Positions 33,307 to 40,291 of a stretch of 62,607 bases of DNA are shown piece after piece. The notes beneath the pieces are model-generated. The model had not been told where the DNA came from, did not search any database, and was given only the letters and a program-made list of their open reading frames with translations. Source of the stretch: a virus. Position numbers and translations under genes: made by a program. The first letter of the stretch is position 1. Every line of letters begins with the position of its first letter. The stretch is from IMG/VR virus record IMGVR_UViG_3300017728_000004, positions 1 to 62,607 of that record; one strand, written 5' to 3'.

Positions 33307-34568
33307 CATACACAGCATTGGACGAAAAGTTTTTGACTGAAAACACAGAAATCATCACAGAAGAGAATCTTAATGAGAATCTTTTCTTCAATAATGAGAA
33401 TCTTGCTCATCATCGTACTATGTCAGAACTACCTCAGGGTGGTTACTATCGTCTGACTACTGCACTCAATCGCAGGCAACGTCGTGCATATGGAAGACTG
33501 CTTAAAAAGCAACTTCAAGCAATCGATATCAGGCAAATTCATCCTCCTTGCGTACCACTTAGCAACCGTAAAACTGGTGAGGTTATCTATCCTAATGGAT
33601 TGCAGATTCGTGCGGATGTGACTACTAACGTTGATACTATTGCAAAGTTTCAGAAGGTAATCGCTGCTAATGAATGGGAGGCAACTAAAGATCAGATGAT
33701 GTTGATTGTGCTCCCTGAAGAATACCAATACATCGATGAATTGACTGGGGTTAAAGTTATCTACGGTTTGCTCGATGGCAATCATCGATTCAAGGCAATT
33801 AATGGTCTCGCGGAAGATGTTATCTTTGCATGGGTTCTTGATATGAATCTAGGAGAGATCTGGGAGTTTGGTAATGCCTTCTGCAATCGTGATACTAATG
33901 TAGTTCAACCCAGAACTAATGCTGATATCTCTAACGCACTGGTTAAAACTGTTACTGACCCTGAGTCCGATTTGCATCAGTTAGTAGAGGCAACTAAAGT
34001 AGAAGGATATACTGGAAAGAATATTGATGAGATTCTAGAGGCGAAACTTAGGGAAGATTATGATGTAGGTGGCACACAAATCAATGCCGTTCTTCGTATC
34101 TTCAATGCTAGTGAAGAGCATGAATATCACTCTGATATTAAACGCTACTATGCTCCTGAGGTTAGTGAGTGGGTCACTCGCAATCGTCCTGGATGGGTGA
34201 TTATGGATGGTGCTAAAACCTCCGAGGGAATTTATAGAAACCCCGAGACAGATCAGATCTGTCTTGTGTATATCGATAAAGGATCTGTTATGCTACACAC
34301 TGTTTTGAAACTTGCTAAGATGGTGCAACAATATCCTGACAAAGGTTTCATGGTGATTCATGTTGTTTCTCCTGAGGTTGCTAACTCCTTCACCGAGGAA
34401 AGTATTAAAGCAAAGGATAATGTTATCAAAAATGAATTCTATGAAATGATCCGAGATATTGCAGGTCTAGGTAATATGTTAGACACCGACAAAGGTATTC
34501 ACATTCGTCACGCTAGATTGCCTCTATATCCAAATGAAATGACTCGTAACAGTTTGATATATGTGTGA
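33303..34568 (+). CDS. ParB-like DGNHR-domain protein
   Basis: A 421 aa protein whose ATG overlaps the methyltransferase stop. The middle has YGLLDGNHRFKAING, the ParB/sulfiredoxin-like signature (DGxHR) found in ParB-type CTPases/nucleases and in DndB-like proteins. The C-terminal part (about 240-421) is helical with no domain I recognise (ESDLHQLVEATK, VLRIFNASEEHEY). Co-translation with an R-M-like pair suggests a DNA-binding or accessory function for that system. Alternatively it may be an independent host-takeover factor. Confidence 0.6.
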   Translation: MTYTALDEKFLTENTEIITEENLNENLFFNNENLAHHRTMSELPQGGYYRLTTALNRRQRRAYGRLLKKQLQAIDIRQIHPPCVPLSNRKTGEVIYPNGLQIRADVTTNVDTIAKFQKVIAANEWEATKDQMMLIVLPEEYQYIDELTGVKVIYGLLDGNHRFKAINGLAEDVIFAWVLDMNLGEIWEFGNAFCNRDTNVVQPRTNADISNALVKTVTDPESDLHQLVEATKVEGYTGKNIDEILEAKLREDYDVGGTQINAVLRIFNASEEHEYHSDIKRYYAPEVSEWVTRNRPGWVIMDGAKTSEGIYRNPETDQICLVYIDKGSVMLHTVLKLAKMVQQYPDKGFMVIHVVSPEVANSFTEESIKAKDNVIKNEFYEMIRDIAGLGNMLDTDKGIHIRHARLPLYPNEMTRNSLIYV

Positions 34569-34590
34569 CGATTGAACTAGTGGCACACGG

Positions 34591-34622
34591 TTGCCCCACA
34601 GCACCCCAAAATCGTGTATATT
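34591..34622 (+). promoter_or_regulatory. Weak sigma70-like promoter
   Basis: TTGCCC (34591) and TATATT (34617-34622), with a poor spacer of 20 bases; an alternative GTGTAT gives 17. The leader AGAGTCAAAGGAA matches the better promoters at 35.4 and 36.9 kb, which supports it. Confidence 0.4.
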
Positions 34623-34646
34623 AAGAGAGTCAAAGGAACACACCCC

Positions 34647-34919
34647 ATGCAACTCACAAACAACGTCACCACTGTTGATTTCTTCCCTGAGGCATTCATT
34701 GCTGAGGCAGATGAAGTCAAAGGCATGAAAGTTGTTGTCAAACGTTTCAACAAGCGTGTCACATTCAATGCTAACGGTCTCAAGTCTTACAGCACTGTGA
34801 CAGCACTTACCGCACGTAATGAGTGGAATGAGCGTATTGCTGGAGGTGCTGAGGTTACTAACTACAACCTCGATAAAATGCCTCGCTCTGAGTATGCTCC
34901 CATGGCATGTGTTGGTTGA
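34647..34919 (+). CDS. Small phage protein
   Basis: A 90 aa protein from ATG 34647. An in-frame ATA/ATG extension at 34614 lies in the promoter and leader. The body has a basic centre (KGMKVVVKRFNKRV) and a C-terminal YNLDKMPRSEY. No family recognised. It stands alone between two promoters. Confidence 0.6.
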   Translation: MQLTNNVTTVDFFPEAFIAEADEVKGMKVVVKRFNKRVTFNANGLKSYSTVTALTARNEWNERIAGGAEVTNYNLDKMPRSEYAPMACVG

Positions 34920-34996
34920 TTAAGTAACATTCAGGGCAGCATAGGATCGGGAGACCGATTCACAGCGTAAGACCCATTCCTTTCTTATCTAACATC

Positions 34997-35176
34997 ATGA
35001 TTCTCGATTTACCAGTTTACAAGAAACAACTCCCACAAATATGGATGGAGGATGGTAAGTTCATCATTGAATCTGACTCGTTTCGTTATGTTATTGAAGA
35101 TGACTTGAAACTCTTGTTTAAGTTATGCAGACGCTTTAAGTCTGACGCTATCGCACAAACTTACGCTACTAACTGA
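34997..35176 (+). CDS. Small phage protein
   Basis: A 59 aa frame from ATG 34997, with the short leader motif TATCTAACAT just upstream. Beta-rich start (LPVYKKQLPQIW) then DDLKLLFKLCRRF. No family recognised. Confidence 0.5.
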   Translation: MILDLPVYKKQLPQIWMEDGKFIIESDSFRYVIEDDLKLLFKLCRRFKSDAIAQTYATN

Positions 35177-35180
35177 CATC

Positions 35181-35354
35181 ATGGCAAAACAACTCATCGA
35201 AACTACACACCATGTGGTTGAATTTGAATCGAAGAAAGTATATAAGCAAGTCCTTGGTAAGTGTAAAGAATTAGACATCAGTTTGGACCACTATTTGTTT
35301 GAGTTTGATCTCAGCGAGAACGATCAAGAATGGATCGAGTCGCTGACCAGTTGA
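35181..35354 (+). CDS. Small phage protein
   Basis: A 57 aa frame starting 4 bases after the previous stop. HHVVEFESKKVYKQV, then LDHYLFEFDLSEN and EWIESLTS. Its stop codon sits inside the operator-like palindrome of the helicase promoter. Confidence 0.5.
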   Translation: MAKQLIETTHHVVEFESKKVYKQVLGKCKELDISLDHYLFEFDLSENDQEWIESLTS

Positions 35355-35403
35355 GGAACTGGACACAAAACCCCCTAAAGCACCTCAAAAGGTGCCATAC
35401 TAT
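35347..35403 (+). promoter_or_regulatory. CCAGTT-N4-AACTGG palindrome and sigma70-like promoter, copy 2
   Basis: Perfect palindrome CCAGTT-GAGG-AACTGG at 35347-35362. It is followed by ACAAAACCCC, a hairpin GCACCT/AGGTGC (35380-35395), and TACTAT at 35398-35403 with leader ATAAGAGTCAAAG. No clear TTG-type -35. It drives the SF2 helicase gene. Confidence 0.6.
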
Positions 35404-35426
35404 AAGAGTCAAAGAAACGCCCTCGC

Positions 35427-36665
35427 ATGCAACTCCGTCCCCACCAGCAACGCGCCTTCGATGCCATGCAAGAGCATGACTGTGGTCAGGTGATCATTCC
35501 AACTGGCGGCGGTAAGACTTACATTATGATCGCAGATGCTCTGCATCGTGCTGCACAGGGTCAAACGATTGTTGTTGTTGCTCCACGTATCTTGCTCGCT
35601 AATCAACTCTGTGAGGAGTTTATGGAGCATATCAGTGGCACCTGGACGCATGTCTGCCATGCACATAGTGGAGAGACTCACTACTTCAGCAGCACAAAAC
35701 CTGAGAAGATTGCACTCTTCAATGATACTGCGCGTGCTGCAAAAGAGTCCTGCATTATATTCACCACCTATCATTCTCTGCACCGCGTTGTAGATAGTGG
35801 CATCAATATTGACACTATCTATTTCGATGAAGCACACAATGGTTGCGGTCGTCACTTCCACAAAGCAGTATTTGCTACGGCACAGTATGCCAAGCGTCGT
35901 TACTATTTCACTGCTACTCCTAAGAATGGTCGTGGTGTGAGTCTTTCGCGTGGCATGAATAACACCTCTGTTTATGGTCGCACTCTGTGCAATGTTCCTG
36001 CTGCTGAGTTGATCGCTGCTGGTGCAATCGTTCCCCCTAAAATTGTTGCTTTCGAGACGAGTCGCACTCGTAACAAGTACAACGCGCACGAGGTTGATGG
36101 TGACAACCTGAAGGATATGTTCGAGCAACTCGATGTATTCCAGAATCCTAAAGTTCTGGTGGCAGCACCATCTAGCAAAGTCTTGGGTAACATGCTCGGA
36201 CAGACTGACATCCTTGATTACTTCTATCGCAAGGGATATGACGTGATGCATATCACCTCCAAGTTTGGTGCTATCATCAACGACAAGAAAGTAGGACGCG
36301 AGGAGTTCTTCAACACGCTGCAATCGTGGGGTGCTGATGACTCTAAGAAGTTTGTGATCTTTCACTATTCTATTCTGTCTGAGGGTATCAATGTGCCAGG
36401 TCTGACACATACAATCTTGCTGCGTAATCTGCCCATCGTAGAGATGGCACAGACAATCGGTCGTGTTATCCGTGTGCATCAAGATGACCGCCGTGATGTT
36501 GCTGAGGGTCGCATTCCTGCTGGTGCGTTTCATCTTTACAAGAAATCTGAGGGCATTGTTACTATGCCAACAGGTTACAAGATGGGCAACGCTATCGCAC
36601 AAAGATTGCAGAACGTTGTTAACGCCATCTTCATCGAAGGTATTCCTCCCGTCGCATTCTGCTAA
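35427..36665 (+). CDS. SF2 DEAH-box helicase / translocase
   Basis: A 412 aa protein. Motifs in order: RPHQQRAFDA, Walker A PTGGGKTY (about 26-33), APRILLANQL, motif II DEAHNGCG, motif III FTATPKN, and in the second lobe YSILSEGINVPG and motif VI QTIGRVIRVHQDD. This is the layout of SF2 helicases related to UvsW and type III/I restriction motor subunits. It may act in recombination-dependent replication or DNA handling. Two hand-counted 60-base lines of this gene give about 52% G+C, against 38% for a sampled line in the ParB-like gene, so composition differs from its surroundings. It is driven by its own operator-promoter unit. Confidence 0.88.
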   Translation: MQLRPHQQRAFDAMQEHDCGQVIIPTGGGKTYIMIADALHRAAQGQTIVVVAPRILLANQLCEEFMEHISGTWTHVCHAHSGETHYFSSTKPEKIALFNDTARAAKESCIIFTTYHSLHRVVDSGINIDTIYFDEAHNGCGRHFHKAVFATAQYAKRRYYFTATPKNGRGVSLSRGMNNTSVYGRTLCNVPAAELIAAGAIVPPKIVAFETSRTRNKYNAHEVDGDNLKDMFEQLDVFQNPKVLVAAPSSKVLGNMLGQTDILDYFYRKGYDVMHITSKFGAIINDKKVGREEFFNTLQSWGADDSKKFVIFHYSILSEGINVPGLTHTILLRNLPIVEMAQTIGRVIRVHQDDRRDVAEGRIPAGAFHLYKKSEGIVTMPTGYKMGNAIAQRLQNVVNAIFIEGIPPVAFC

Positions 36666-36859
36666 TGACACCAACAACAACTAACTCCACTTGGTTCACA
36701 CATACATCCGACAAATTGTATGATCGACATTATTACACCATCAACAAAAAACGATTCGATGACTATGATCAACTCAGAGCATATTGGTGGCAACAAACTA
36801 TCACTAATCAAACTGTGATTGTCCATGATTGCATAAAGAACAAAAAAGGGTTCCGTTAG
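36665..36859 (+). CDS. Small phage protein
   Basis: A 64 aa protein starting in a TAATG overlap with the helicase, so translationally coupled to it. Thr/Asn and aromatic rich (DKLYDRHYYTINKKRF, RAYWWQQT). No family recognised. Confidence 0.6.
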   Translation: MTPTTTNSTWFTHTSDKLYDRHYYTINKKRFDDYDQLRAYWWQQTITNQTVIVHDCIKNKKGFR

Positions 36860-36863
36860 TGTG

Positions 36864-36920
36864 CCAGTTGGGGAACTGTACAAAACCCCTTGCAAAATGC
36901 CTCAAAACCTGCAATACTAT
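36864..36920 (+). promoter_or_regulatory. CCAGTT-N4-AACTGT palindrome and sigma70-like promoter, copy 3
   Basis: Palindrome 36864-36879 (last base T instead of G), then ACAAAACCCC, TTGCAA (36890-36895), 17 bases, AATACT (36913-36918; TACTAT two bases later is an alternative), with leader ATAAGAGTCAAAGGAA. Confidence 0.65.
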
Positions 36921-36942
36921 AAGAGTCAAAGGAATTCAACCG

Positions 36943-37116
36943 ATGCGAACCATCACCAAAGCACAAGCACTCCAACAGTTTAAGTACAATTGGATGGTAA
37001 CCAAATCAACAGATAAGGTCGCAAAGCGTGAGGCATGGGGTATCTTCACTGATGAACTTTGCCGTGAAGGTTACATCACCATGAAGAAATACGAGTCCTG
37101 GACTAACCCTTTCTGA
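36943..37116 (+). CDS. Small phage protein
   Basis: A 57 aa protein from ATG 36943, directly downstream of promoter copy 3. It has a basic helical pattern (TITKAQALQQFKYNWM, KVAKREAWGIF) and a CREGYITMKKYESW end. A longer frame from 36829 crosses the promoter and is rejected. Function unknown. Confidence 0.6.
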   Translation: MRTITKAQALQQFKYNWMVTKSTDKVAKREAWGIFTDELCREGYITMKKYESWTNPF

Positions 37117-37147
37117 TCACCCTTAATTAACACTCACTCATCAAATC

Positions 37148-37300
37148 ATGCGCTACACTACACCATCAGGTCGCGAGTATTACTTCCCCGAGTCAATCTG
37201 TCGCGAAGAAGCACTCGAACGTATGGCACAGTATGCAAAGAAATATGAGAATGATGAGCGTTCTGGACAACAACTATTCGACGACATGTTCGGAGGTTGA
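37148..37300 (+). CDS. Small phage protein
   Basis: A 50 aa frame (MRYTTPSGREYYFPE, then EEALERMAQYAKKYEN). Helical charged C-terminus. No family recognised. Confidence 0.5.
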   Translation: MRYTTPSGREYYFPESICREEALERMAQYAKKYENDERSGQQLFDDMFGG

Positions 37301-37305
37301 TTGAT

Positions 37306-37473
37306 ATGAACTCACATCTTGACATGTTAATGAGTCGCGAACAACTTATGGAGGACATTGATTCTATTGTTGATGGATTTTTCAATGATCATCTTGAACA
37401 ATATCAGGGAGAACGTGATGATTTAACCCGCATCCTATGTGATGCTGTCTGTAATAACTTCCCTACTAAGTAA
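37306..37473 (+). CDS. Small phage protein
   Basis: A 55 aa frame with several Met residues near the start (HLDMLMSREQLMED), an acidic helix and LCDAVCNNF. It starts 5 bases after the previous stop. Unknown function. Confidence 0.5.
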   Translation: MNSHLDMLMSREQLMEDIDSIVDGFFNDHLEQYQGERDDLTRILCDAVCNNFPTK

Positions 37474-37477
37474 TACT

Positions 37478-37624
37478 ATGAACAACATACAAGATGTCAC
37501 TAACTCCCCTACAGATTGGGAGGACTTTTGGAACAGCGACGACGAAGAAGAAATCATTCGTCAGTTAATGCAACCGCGTGAAGAGTTCGCCTCTTCCGAT
37601 ACATATGACAACCTCCCTAACTAA
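37478..37624 (+). CDS. Acidic mini-protein
   Basis: A 48 aa frame from ATG 37478 (NSPTDWEDFWNSDDEEE). Strongly acidic; possible inhibitor or DNA-mimic type protein, but only composition supports that. Confidence 0.45.
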   Translation: MNNIQDVTNSPTDWEDFWNSDDEEEIIRQLMQPREEFASSDTYDNLPN

Positions 37625-37629
37625 CAACC

Positions 37630-37821
37630 ATGGACATGAACTTTGAACGCGAAACGTGTATCGACAACATGTCAGATACCCTCTTCCAAGTAATGCGAAA
37701 GGCAATGAAAGAGGACCGCAATGATGATGCTATCGCTCTATGTGAAGAGTGGTTAGTTGACGGAAAGGATCCGCAAGATAGCGACACTGAATTCACCTTT
37801 GTCAAAAACTACGCAATTTAA
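37630..37821 (+). CDS. Small acidic phage protein
   Basis: A 63 aa protein (FERETCIDNMSDTLF, KAMKEDRNDDAIALCEEW). Helical; resembles other short acidic phage early proteins. Overlaps the next ATG by one base. Confidence 0.55.
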   Translation: MDMNFERETCIDNMSDTLFQVMRKAMKEDRNDDAIALCEEWLVDGKDPQDSDTEFTFVKNYAI

Positions 37822-38009
37822 TGTTAACCAGAATGGATAAGATTGATACCCAGGGCATGAGTCTTCCTGGTGATGGTGATACTAACTCAGAACGTGAGTA
37901 TCCTCCAATGCCAGTAAAGAAGCGCACTATCTTCACTGCCGAGGAGAGAATAGAACTCAAAGAGATAATTAACGAAGCACTGGATGAGCGTAACGACGCC
38001 AGACGCTAA
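37821..38009 (+). CDS. Small phage protein
   Basis: A 62 aa protein with a Pro/Gly/Asp-rich first half (GMSLPGDGDTNSERE) and a helical end (AEERIELKEIINEAL). Starts in TAATG overlap. Unknown function. Confidence 0.55.
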   Translation: MLTRMDKIDTQGMSLPGDGDTNSEREYPPMPVKKRTIFTAEERIELKEIINEALDERNDARR

Positions 38010-38027
38010 CCGCGAGGGATCGTGTGC

Positions 38028-38091
38028 CAGTGGGCAAACTGTACCCAAAATCGGGAAAACCCGTTGCAAACGCCCTGAAAACTGCTATCAT
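38028..38091 (+). promoter_or_regulatory. CAGT-N5-AACTG element and sigma70-like promoter, copy 4
   Basis: CAGT-GGGCA-AACTG (38028-38041), hairpin CGGG-AAAA-CCCG (38052-38063), TTGCAA (38064-38069), 16 bases, TATCAT (38086-38091). An ATG at 38098 lies right at the expected transcription start. Confidence 0.65.
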
Positions 38092-38118
38092 ACAGACATG
38101 ACAAACAAAGGAACCGAC

Positions 38119-38397
38119 ATGACTGCCACCACCACCGCAAACGAGACCTTCCAAGGTTGGGCAAACTATGAGACCTGGAACGCTTCGCTGTGGATCGCAA
38201 ACGATGAGTTCCTCTACAACACCGCTCGCGCTTGTGTGACCTTCGCTGAGGACGGTGAGAGCGTATGGAGCAAGTTTCAACGCTGCATGACAGATGGGCA
38301 GATCGGCAGGATGCTAGGCAAGACTGAGGACGGCGTTTCATGGAACGATCCTAAGATTGACGCCGCTGAGATGGAAGAAATGATGCTAGACCTCTGA
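38119..38397 (+). CDS. Conserved-type phage protein (NYETWN family)
   Basis: A 92 aa protein. The signature NYETWNASLWIANDEFLYN is a pattern I associate with a widespread small phage protein family of unknown function. ATG 38119 is preferred because AAAGGA lies upstream; ATG 38098 would sit at the promoter start point. Acidic C-terminus. It is more G+C rich than its neighbours to the eye (GCC, ACC, CGC codons). Confidence 0.7.
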   Translation: MTATTTANETFQGWANYETWNASLWIANDEFLYNTARACVTFAEDGESVWSKFQRCMTDGQIGRMLGKTEDGVSWNDPKIDAAEMEEMMLDL

Positions 38398-38405
38398 ACA
38401 GAAAA

Positions 38406-38461
38406 CCAGTTGGGGAACTGGCACAAAACCCCTTGAAAATCACCCCAAAATCTGCAATAAT
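38406..38461 (+). promoter_or_regulatory. CCAGTT-N4-AACTGG palindrome and sigma70-like promoter, copy 5
   Basis: Perfect palindrome CCAGTT-GGGG-AACTGG (38406-38421), ACAAAACCCC, TTGAAA (38433-38438), 17 bases, AATAAT (38456-38461). The ATG of the next gene (38468) is at the predicted +1. Confidence 0.7.
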
Positions 38462-38467
38462 ACAATC

Positions 38468-38692
38468 ATGAACAAAACAAATCCAATGCTTCTCAACAAC
38501 TCCAAATTCATCGGTGCTTTACAAGGTCTGCAATCCTTTGTGATTGAAACTGGTGCCGACCTTGATATGGCGTTTGATTGGGTATGCGATCAGGCAAACA
38601 TTCCATCATTTGCAGGTGATTTAGATGCCTTTGATTGCTTCTATGATGTTTATAACGAAGCAGCAGATTCTGATCATGCTAACTGCGGATGA
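38468..38692 (+). CDS. Small acidic phage protein, possibly leaderless
   Basis: A 74 aa protein. The ATG lies 7 bases after the -10 box, so its message may have no leader. Acidic body (ETGADLDMAFDWVCDQAN, AFDCFYDVYNEAADSD). Unknown function. It couples to the next gene by ATGA. Confidence 0.6.
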   Translation: MNKTNPMLLNNSKFIGALQGLQSFVIETGADLDMAFDWVCDQANIPSFAGDLDAFDCFYDVYNEAADSDHANCG

Positions 38693-38928
38693 TTGATATC
38701 TTCTCCGATACGTTACAACAACTCTCAAACCTTTCTTTATACAAACCTATGACTACTTCCAATCCCTACGTTAACACCCTCATCGAGATGGGTTATGATA
38801 AGCAAGACTGCCAAGTCGCATCCACTATGTTTCAAAAGCATACTTTCCCATGTGTTATTCATGGTCGTCAATTTGACACTGAAGAGCAATACTATGAGGA
38901 GTTGCACGAGTACATGAATGGCATGTAA
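38689..38928 (+). CDS. Small phage protein
   Basis: A 79 aa protein in ATGA overlap with the previous gene. An internal Met about 20 residues in (MTTSNPYVNTLIEMG) is an alternative start. Contains CQVASTMFQKH and a C-terminal acidic helix (EEQYYEELHEYM). Unknown function. Confidence 0.55.
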   Translation: MIDIFSDTLQQLSNLSLYKPMTTSNPYVNTLIEMGYDKQDCQVASTMFQKHTFPCVIHGRQFDTEEQYYEELHEYMNGM

Positions 38929-38971
38929 TTGAAGCGCTTATCTAACTCTAATCACTTCACTATCTAACACA

Positions 38972-39133
38972 ATGCTTAAGCAAAATCTTCTCAAAGTTAT
39001 CAAAGAGTGTGCTACGGGTAAGGCACTCACAAAGATGGAAAAGTTTCAAGTCTTCTGTAATGTGTGTGACAATATGTTAGAAGAGGGAAGGATTACCCAG
39101 ATTCAACATCAACGATGGACTAACGTATTCTAA
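38972..39133 (+). CDS. Small phage protein
   Basis: A 53 aa frame (MLKQNLLKVIKECATG, KMEKFQVFCNVCDN) preceded by the leader motif TATCTAACAC. Two close cysteines (CNVC). Unknown function. Confidence 0.5.
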   Translation: MLKQNLLKVIKECATGKALTKMEKFQVFCNVCDNMLEEGRITQIQHQRWTNVF

Positions 39134-39161
39134 GCACTATCTAACACTCACTTCTCTCATT

Positions 39162-39296
39162 ATGCGAATCACTCAATACTTACTCAGTGGCATCTGTGTC
39201 TTCATGGGTCTCACTTGCTACCTGCTATTCCTTGCGGAACGTGATAGTAAGATGATGAACTATTTTGATTCCACTATGCAACAGACAGCACAATGA
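39162..39296 (+). CDS. Small membrane protein
   Basis: A 44 aa frame with one membrane span (YLLSGICVFMGLTCYLLFLA) and a short polar tail. The leader motif TATCTAACAC lies 15-24 bases upstream. Overlaps the next ATG. It is a candidate inner- or thylakoid-membrane protein. Confidence 0.55.
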   Translation: MRITQYLLSGICVFMGLTCYLLFLAERDSKMMNYFDSTMQQTAQ

Positions 39297-39496
39297 CTTA
39301 CACTAAGCAACAACTCATCGATGCACTTTGTCGTGAGTATGATTACCTTTGTCATGATGATTTCGATGCTGAGTTAGATGATACTCCTGAGGAATACCGC
39401 TTGAAACTTGAATGTTTCTCATTAAAAGATCTCATTGAAGAGTCATCAACTGGGGAAGGTTATACACTAGACGAATTTATGGAAAATTGGAATTGA
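39293..39496 (+). CDS. Small acidic phage protein
   Basis: A 67 aa protein, acidic (YLCHDDFDAELDDTPEE), helical ends. Starts in ATGA overlap with the membrane gene. Unknown function. Confidence 0.6.
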   Translation: MTYTKQQLIDALCREYDYLCHDDFDAELDDTPEEYRLKLECFSLKDLIEESSTGEGYTLDEFMENWN

Positions 39497-39504
39497 TACT
39501 GTGC

Positions 39505-39568
39505 CAGTGGGGGAACTGTACCCAAAATCGGGTTTTCCCGTTGCGTCACCCCTCGGATCTGCTACAAT
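39505..39568 (+). promoter_or_regulatory. CAGT-N5-AACTG element and sigma70-like promoter, copy 6
   Basis: CAGT-GGGGG-AACTG (39505-39518), hairpin CGGG-TTTT-CCCG (39529-39540), TTGCGT (39541-39546), 16 bases, TACAAT (39563-39568). Confidence 0.65.
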
Positions 39569-39615
39569 ACAGACAAGCGGGAAACGAAACCGCGTCAAAC
39601 CTTTTCTCTCTCATC

Positions 39616-39957
39616 ATGCGTAAAATCGAAACCCAAATGAATGCTGCTATCCAAAGCAACACAAACTGGAGTTCAGGAAACACTCAAGTAGTGACCAATA
39701 TGGGGGTTTCTACTGTATATCTCCACGGCAACAAGATTGCTATGGTTGATGATACTTCTCTCACACTCTTTGATGGTGGTTATCAGTCCAATACAACAAA
39801 GAGCAGACTCAATGCACTTTGTGATGAATTCTGCATCGCTGGTGAAGGCGTATTTCAAAAGGATTTCGTCTGGTATGTAAGAAAGTTCGTTGGTGCAATC
39901 AATGGTAAGAATGTATATAAGAACGAAGATTTCAAAGGTGGTTACGTCTTCGCATGA
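39616..39957 (+). CDS. Phage protein conserved among cyanophages (by recollection)
   Basis: A 113 aa protein from ATG 39616; the upstream in-frame start crosses promoter copy 6. MRKIETQMNAAIQSN, then NTQVVTNMGVSTVYL and HGNKIAMVDD, LFDGGYQSNTTKSR, and VWYVRKFVGAING. I recall a similar protein in many cyanophage early regions, but its function is unknown. Beta-rich with a basic patch. Confidence 0.65.
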   Translation: MRKIETQMNAAIQSNTNWSSGNTQVVTNMGVSTVYLHGNKIAMVDDTSLTLFDGGYQSNTTKSRLNALCDEFCIAGEGVFQKDFVWYVRKFVGAINGKNVYKNEDFKGGYVFA

Positions 39958-40007
39958 TAAAGTCTCTCACTAAATCACGCTCTCATTCTGATCTATTACT
40001 CATTCAC

Positions 40008-40145
40008 ATGAAATTTTTATTGATCGCTATTACTGGATTTTGTCTCTGGTCTAATCCAGACTTTCGTAGATTCGGTGCTGATAGACTTCAAGACGCATCC
40101 GATATCATGCGCCCTGAGTATAATGAAATTAAGGTAACATTCTGA
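40008..40145 (+). CDS. Small secreted or membrane phage protein
   Basis: A 45 aa frame from ATG 40008 with a signal-anchor-like start (MKFLLIAITGFCLW) and body SNPDFRRFGADRLQDAS. The in-frame ATG at 39954 adds 18 polar residues and is less likely. Overlaps the next ATG. Confidence 0.5.
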   Translation: MKFLLIAITGFCLWSNPDFRRFGADRLQDASDIMRPEYNEIKVTF

Positions 40146-40288
40146 TGAGACTTGCACTGTCTGCCCTTATTATCTTCGCAGGTGTTAACATCGGTCTAAA
40201 CTTACATAACACCATGTCTAAATATCAAGACAAGAAAATGAATCAACTCTGCCAGATTGATCAATCTTACTGTAATAACCAAAAATAA
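40145..40288 (+). CDS. Small membrane protein
   Basis: A 47 aa frame in TGATG overlap: one hydrophobic segment (LALSALIIFAGVNIGLNL) and a polar end with two cysteines (LCQIDQSYC), suggesting an exported disulfide. Confidence 0.5.
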   Translation: MRLALSALIIFAGVNIGLNLHNTMSKYQDKKMNQLCQIDQSYCNNQK

Positions 40289-40291
40289 GTT

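Noticed and set aside
34577-34783. Antisense 68-codon frame over the 34647 gene
   Set aside because: It has no ribosome site, overlaps a + strand gene with a promoter, and looks like a shadow.
34920-34996. Possible tRNA or structured RNA with GGGAGACC
   Set aside because: I could not fold a cloverleaf; only a short GATCGGGAGACCGATT hairpin is present, without supporting context.
35409-36680. A 423-codon antisense frame covering the whole helicase gene
   Set aside because: The + strand encodes all SF2 helicase motifs in order, so the antisense frame is a shadow caused by codon bias in a G+C richer gene. No promoter or ribosome site was seen for it.
38052-39540. CGGG-N4-CCCG hairpins (38052-38063 and 39529-39540) as terminators
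   Set aside because: Stems are only 4 bp and no T-run follows; they sit between the palindrome and the -35 box, so they belong to the promoter element.
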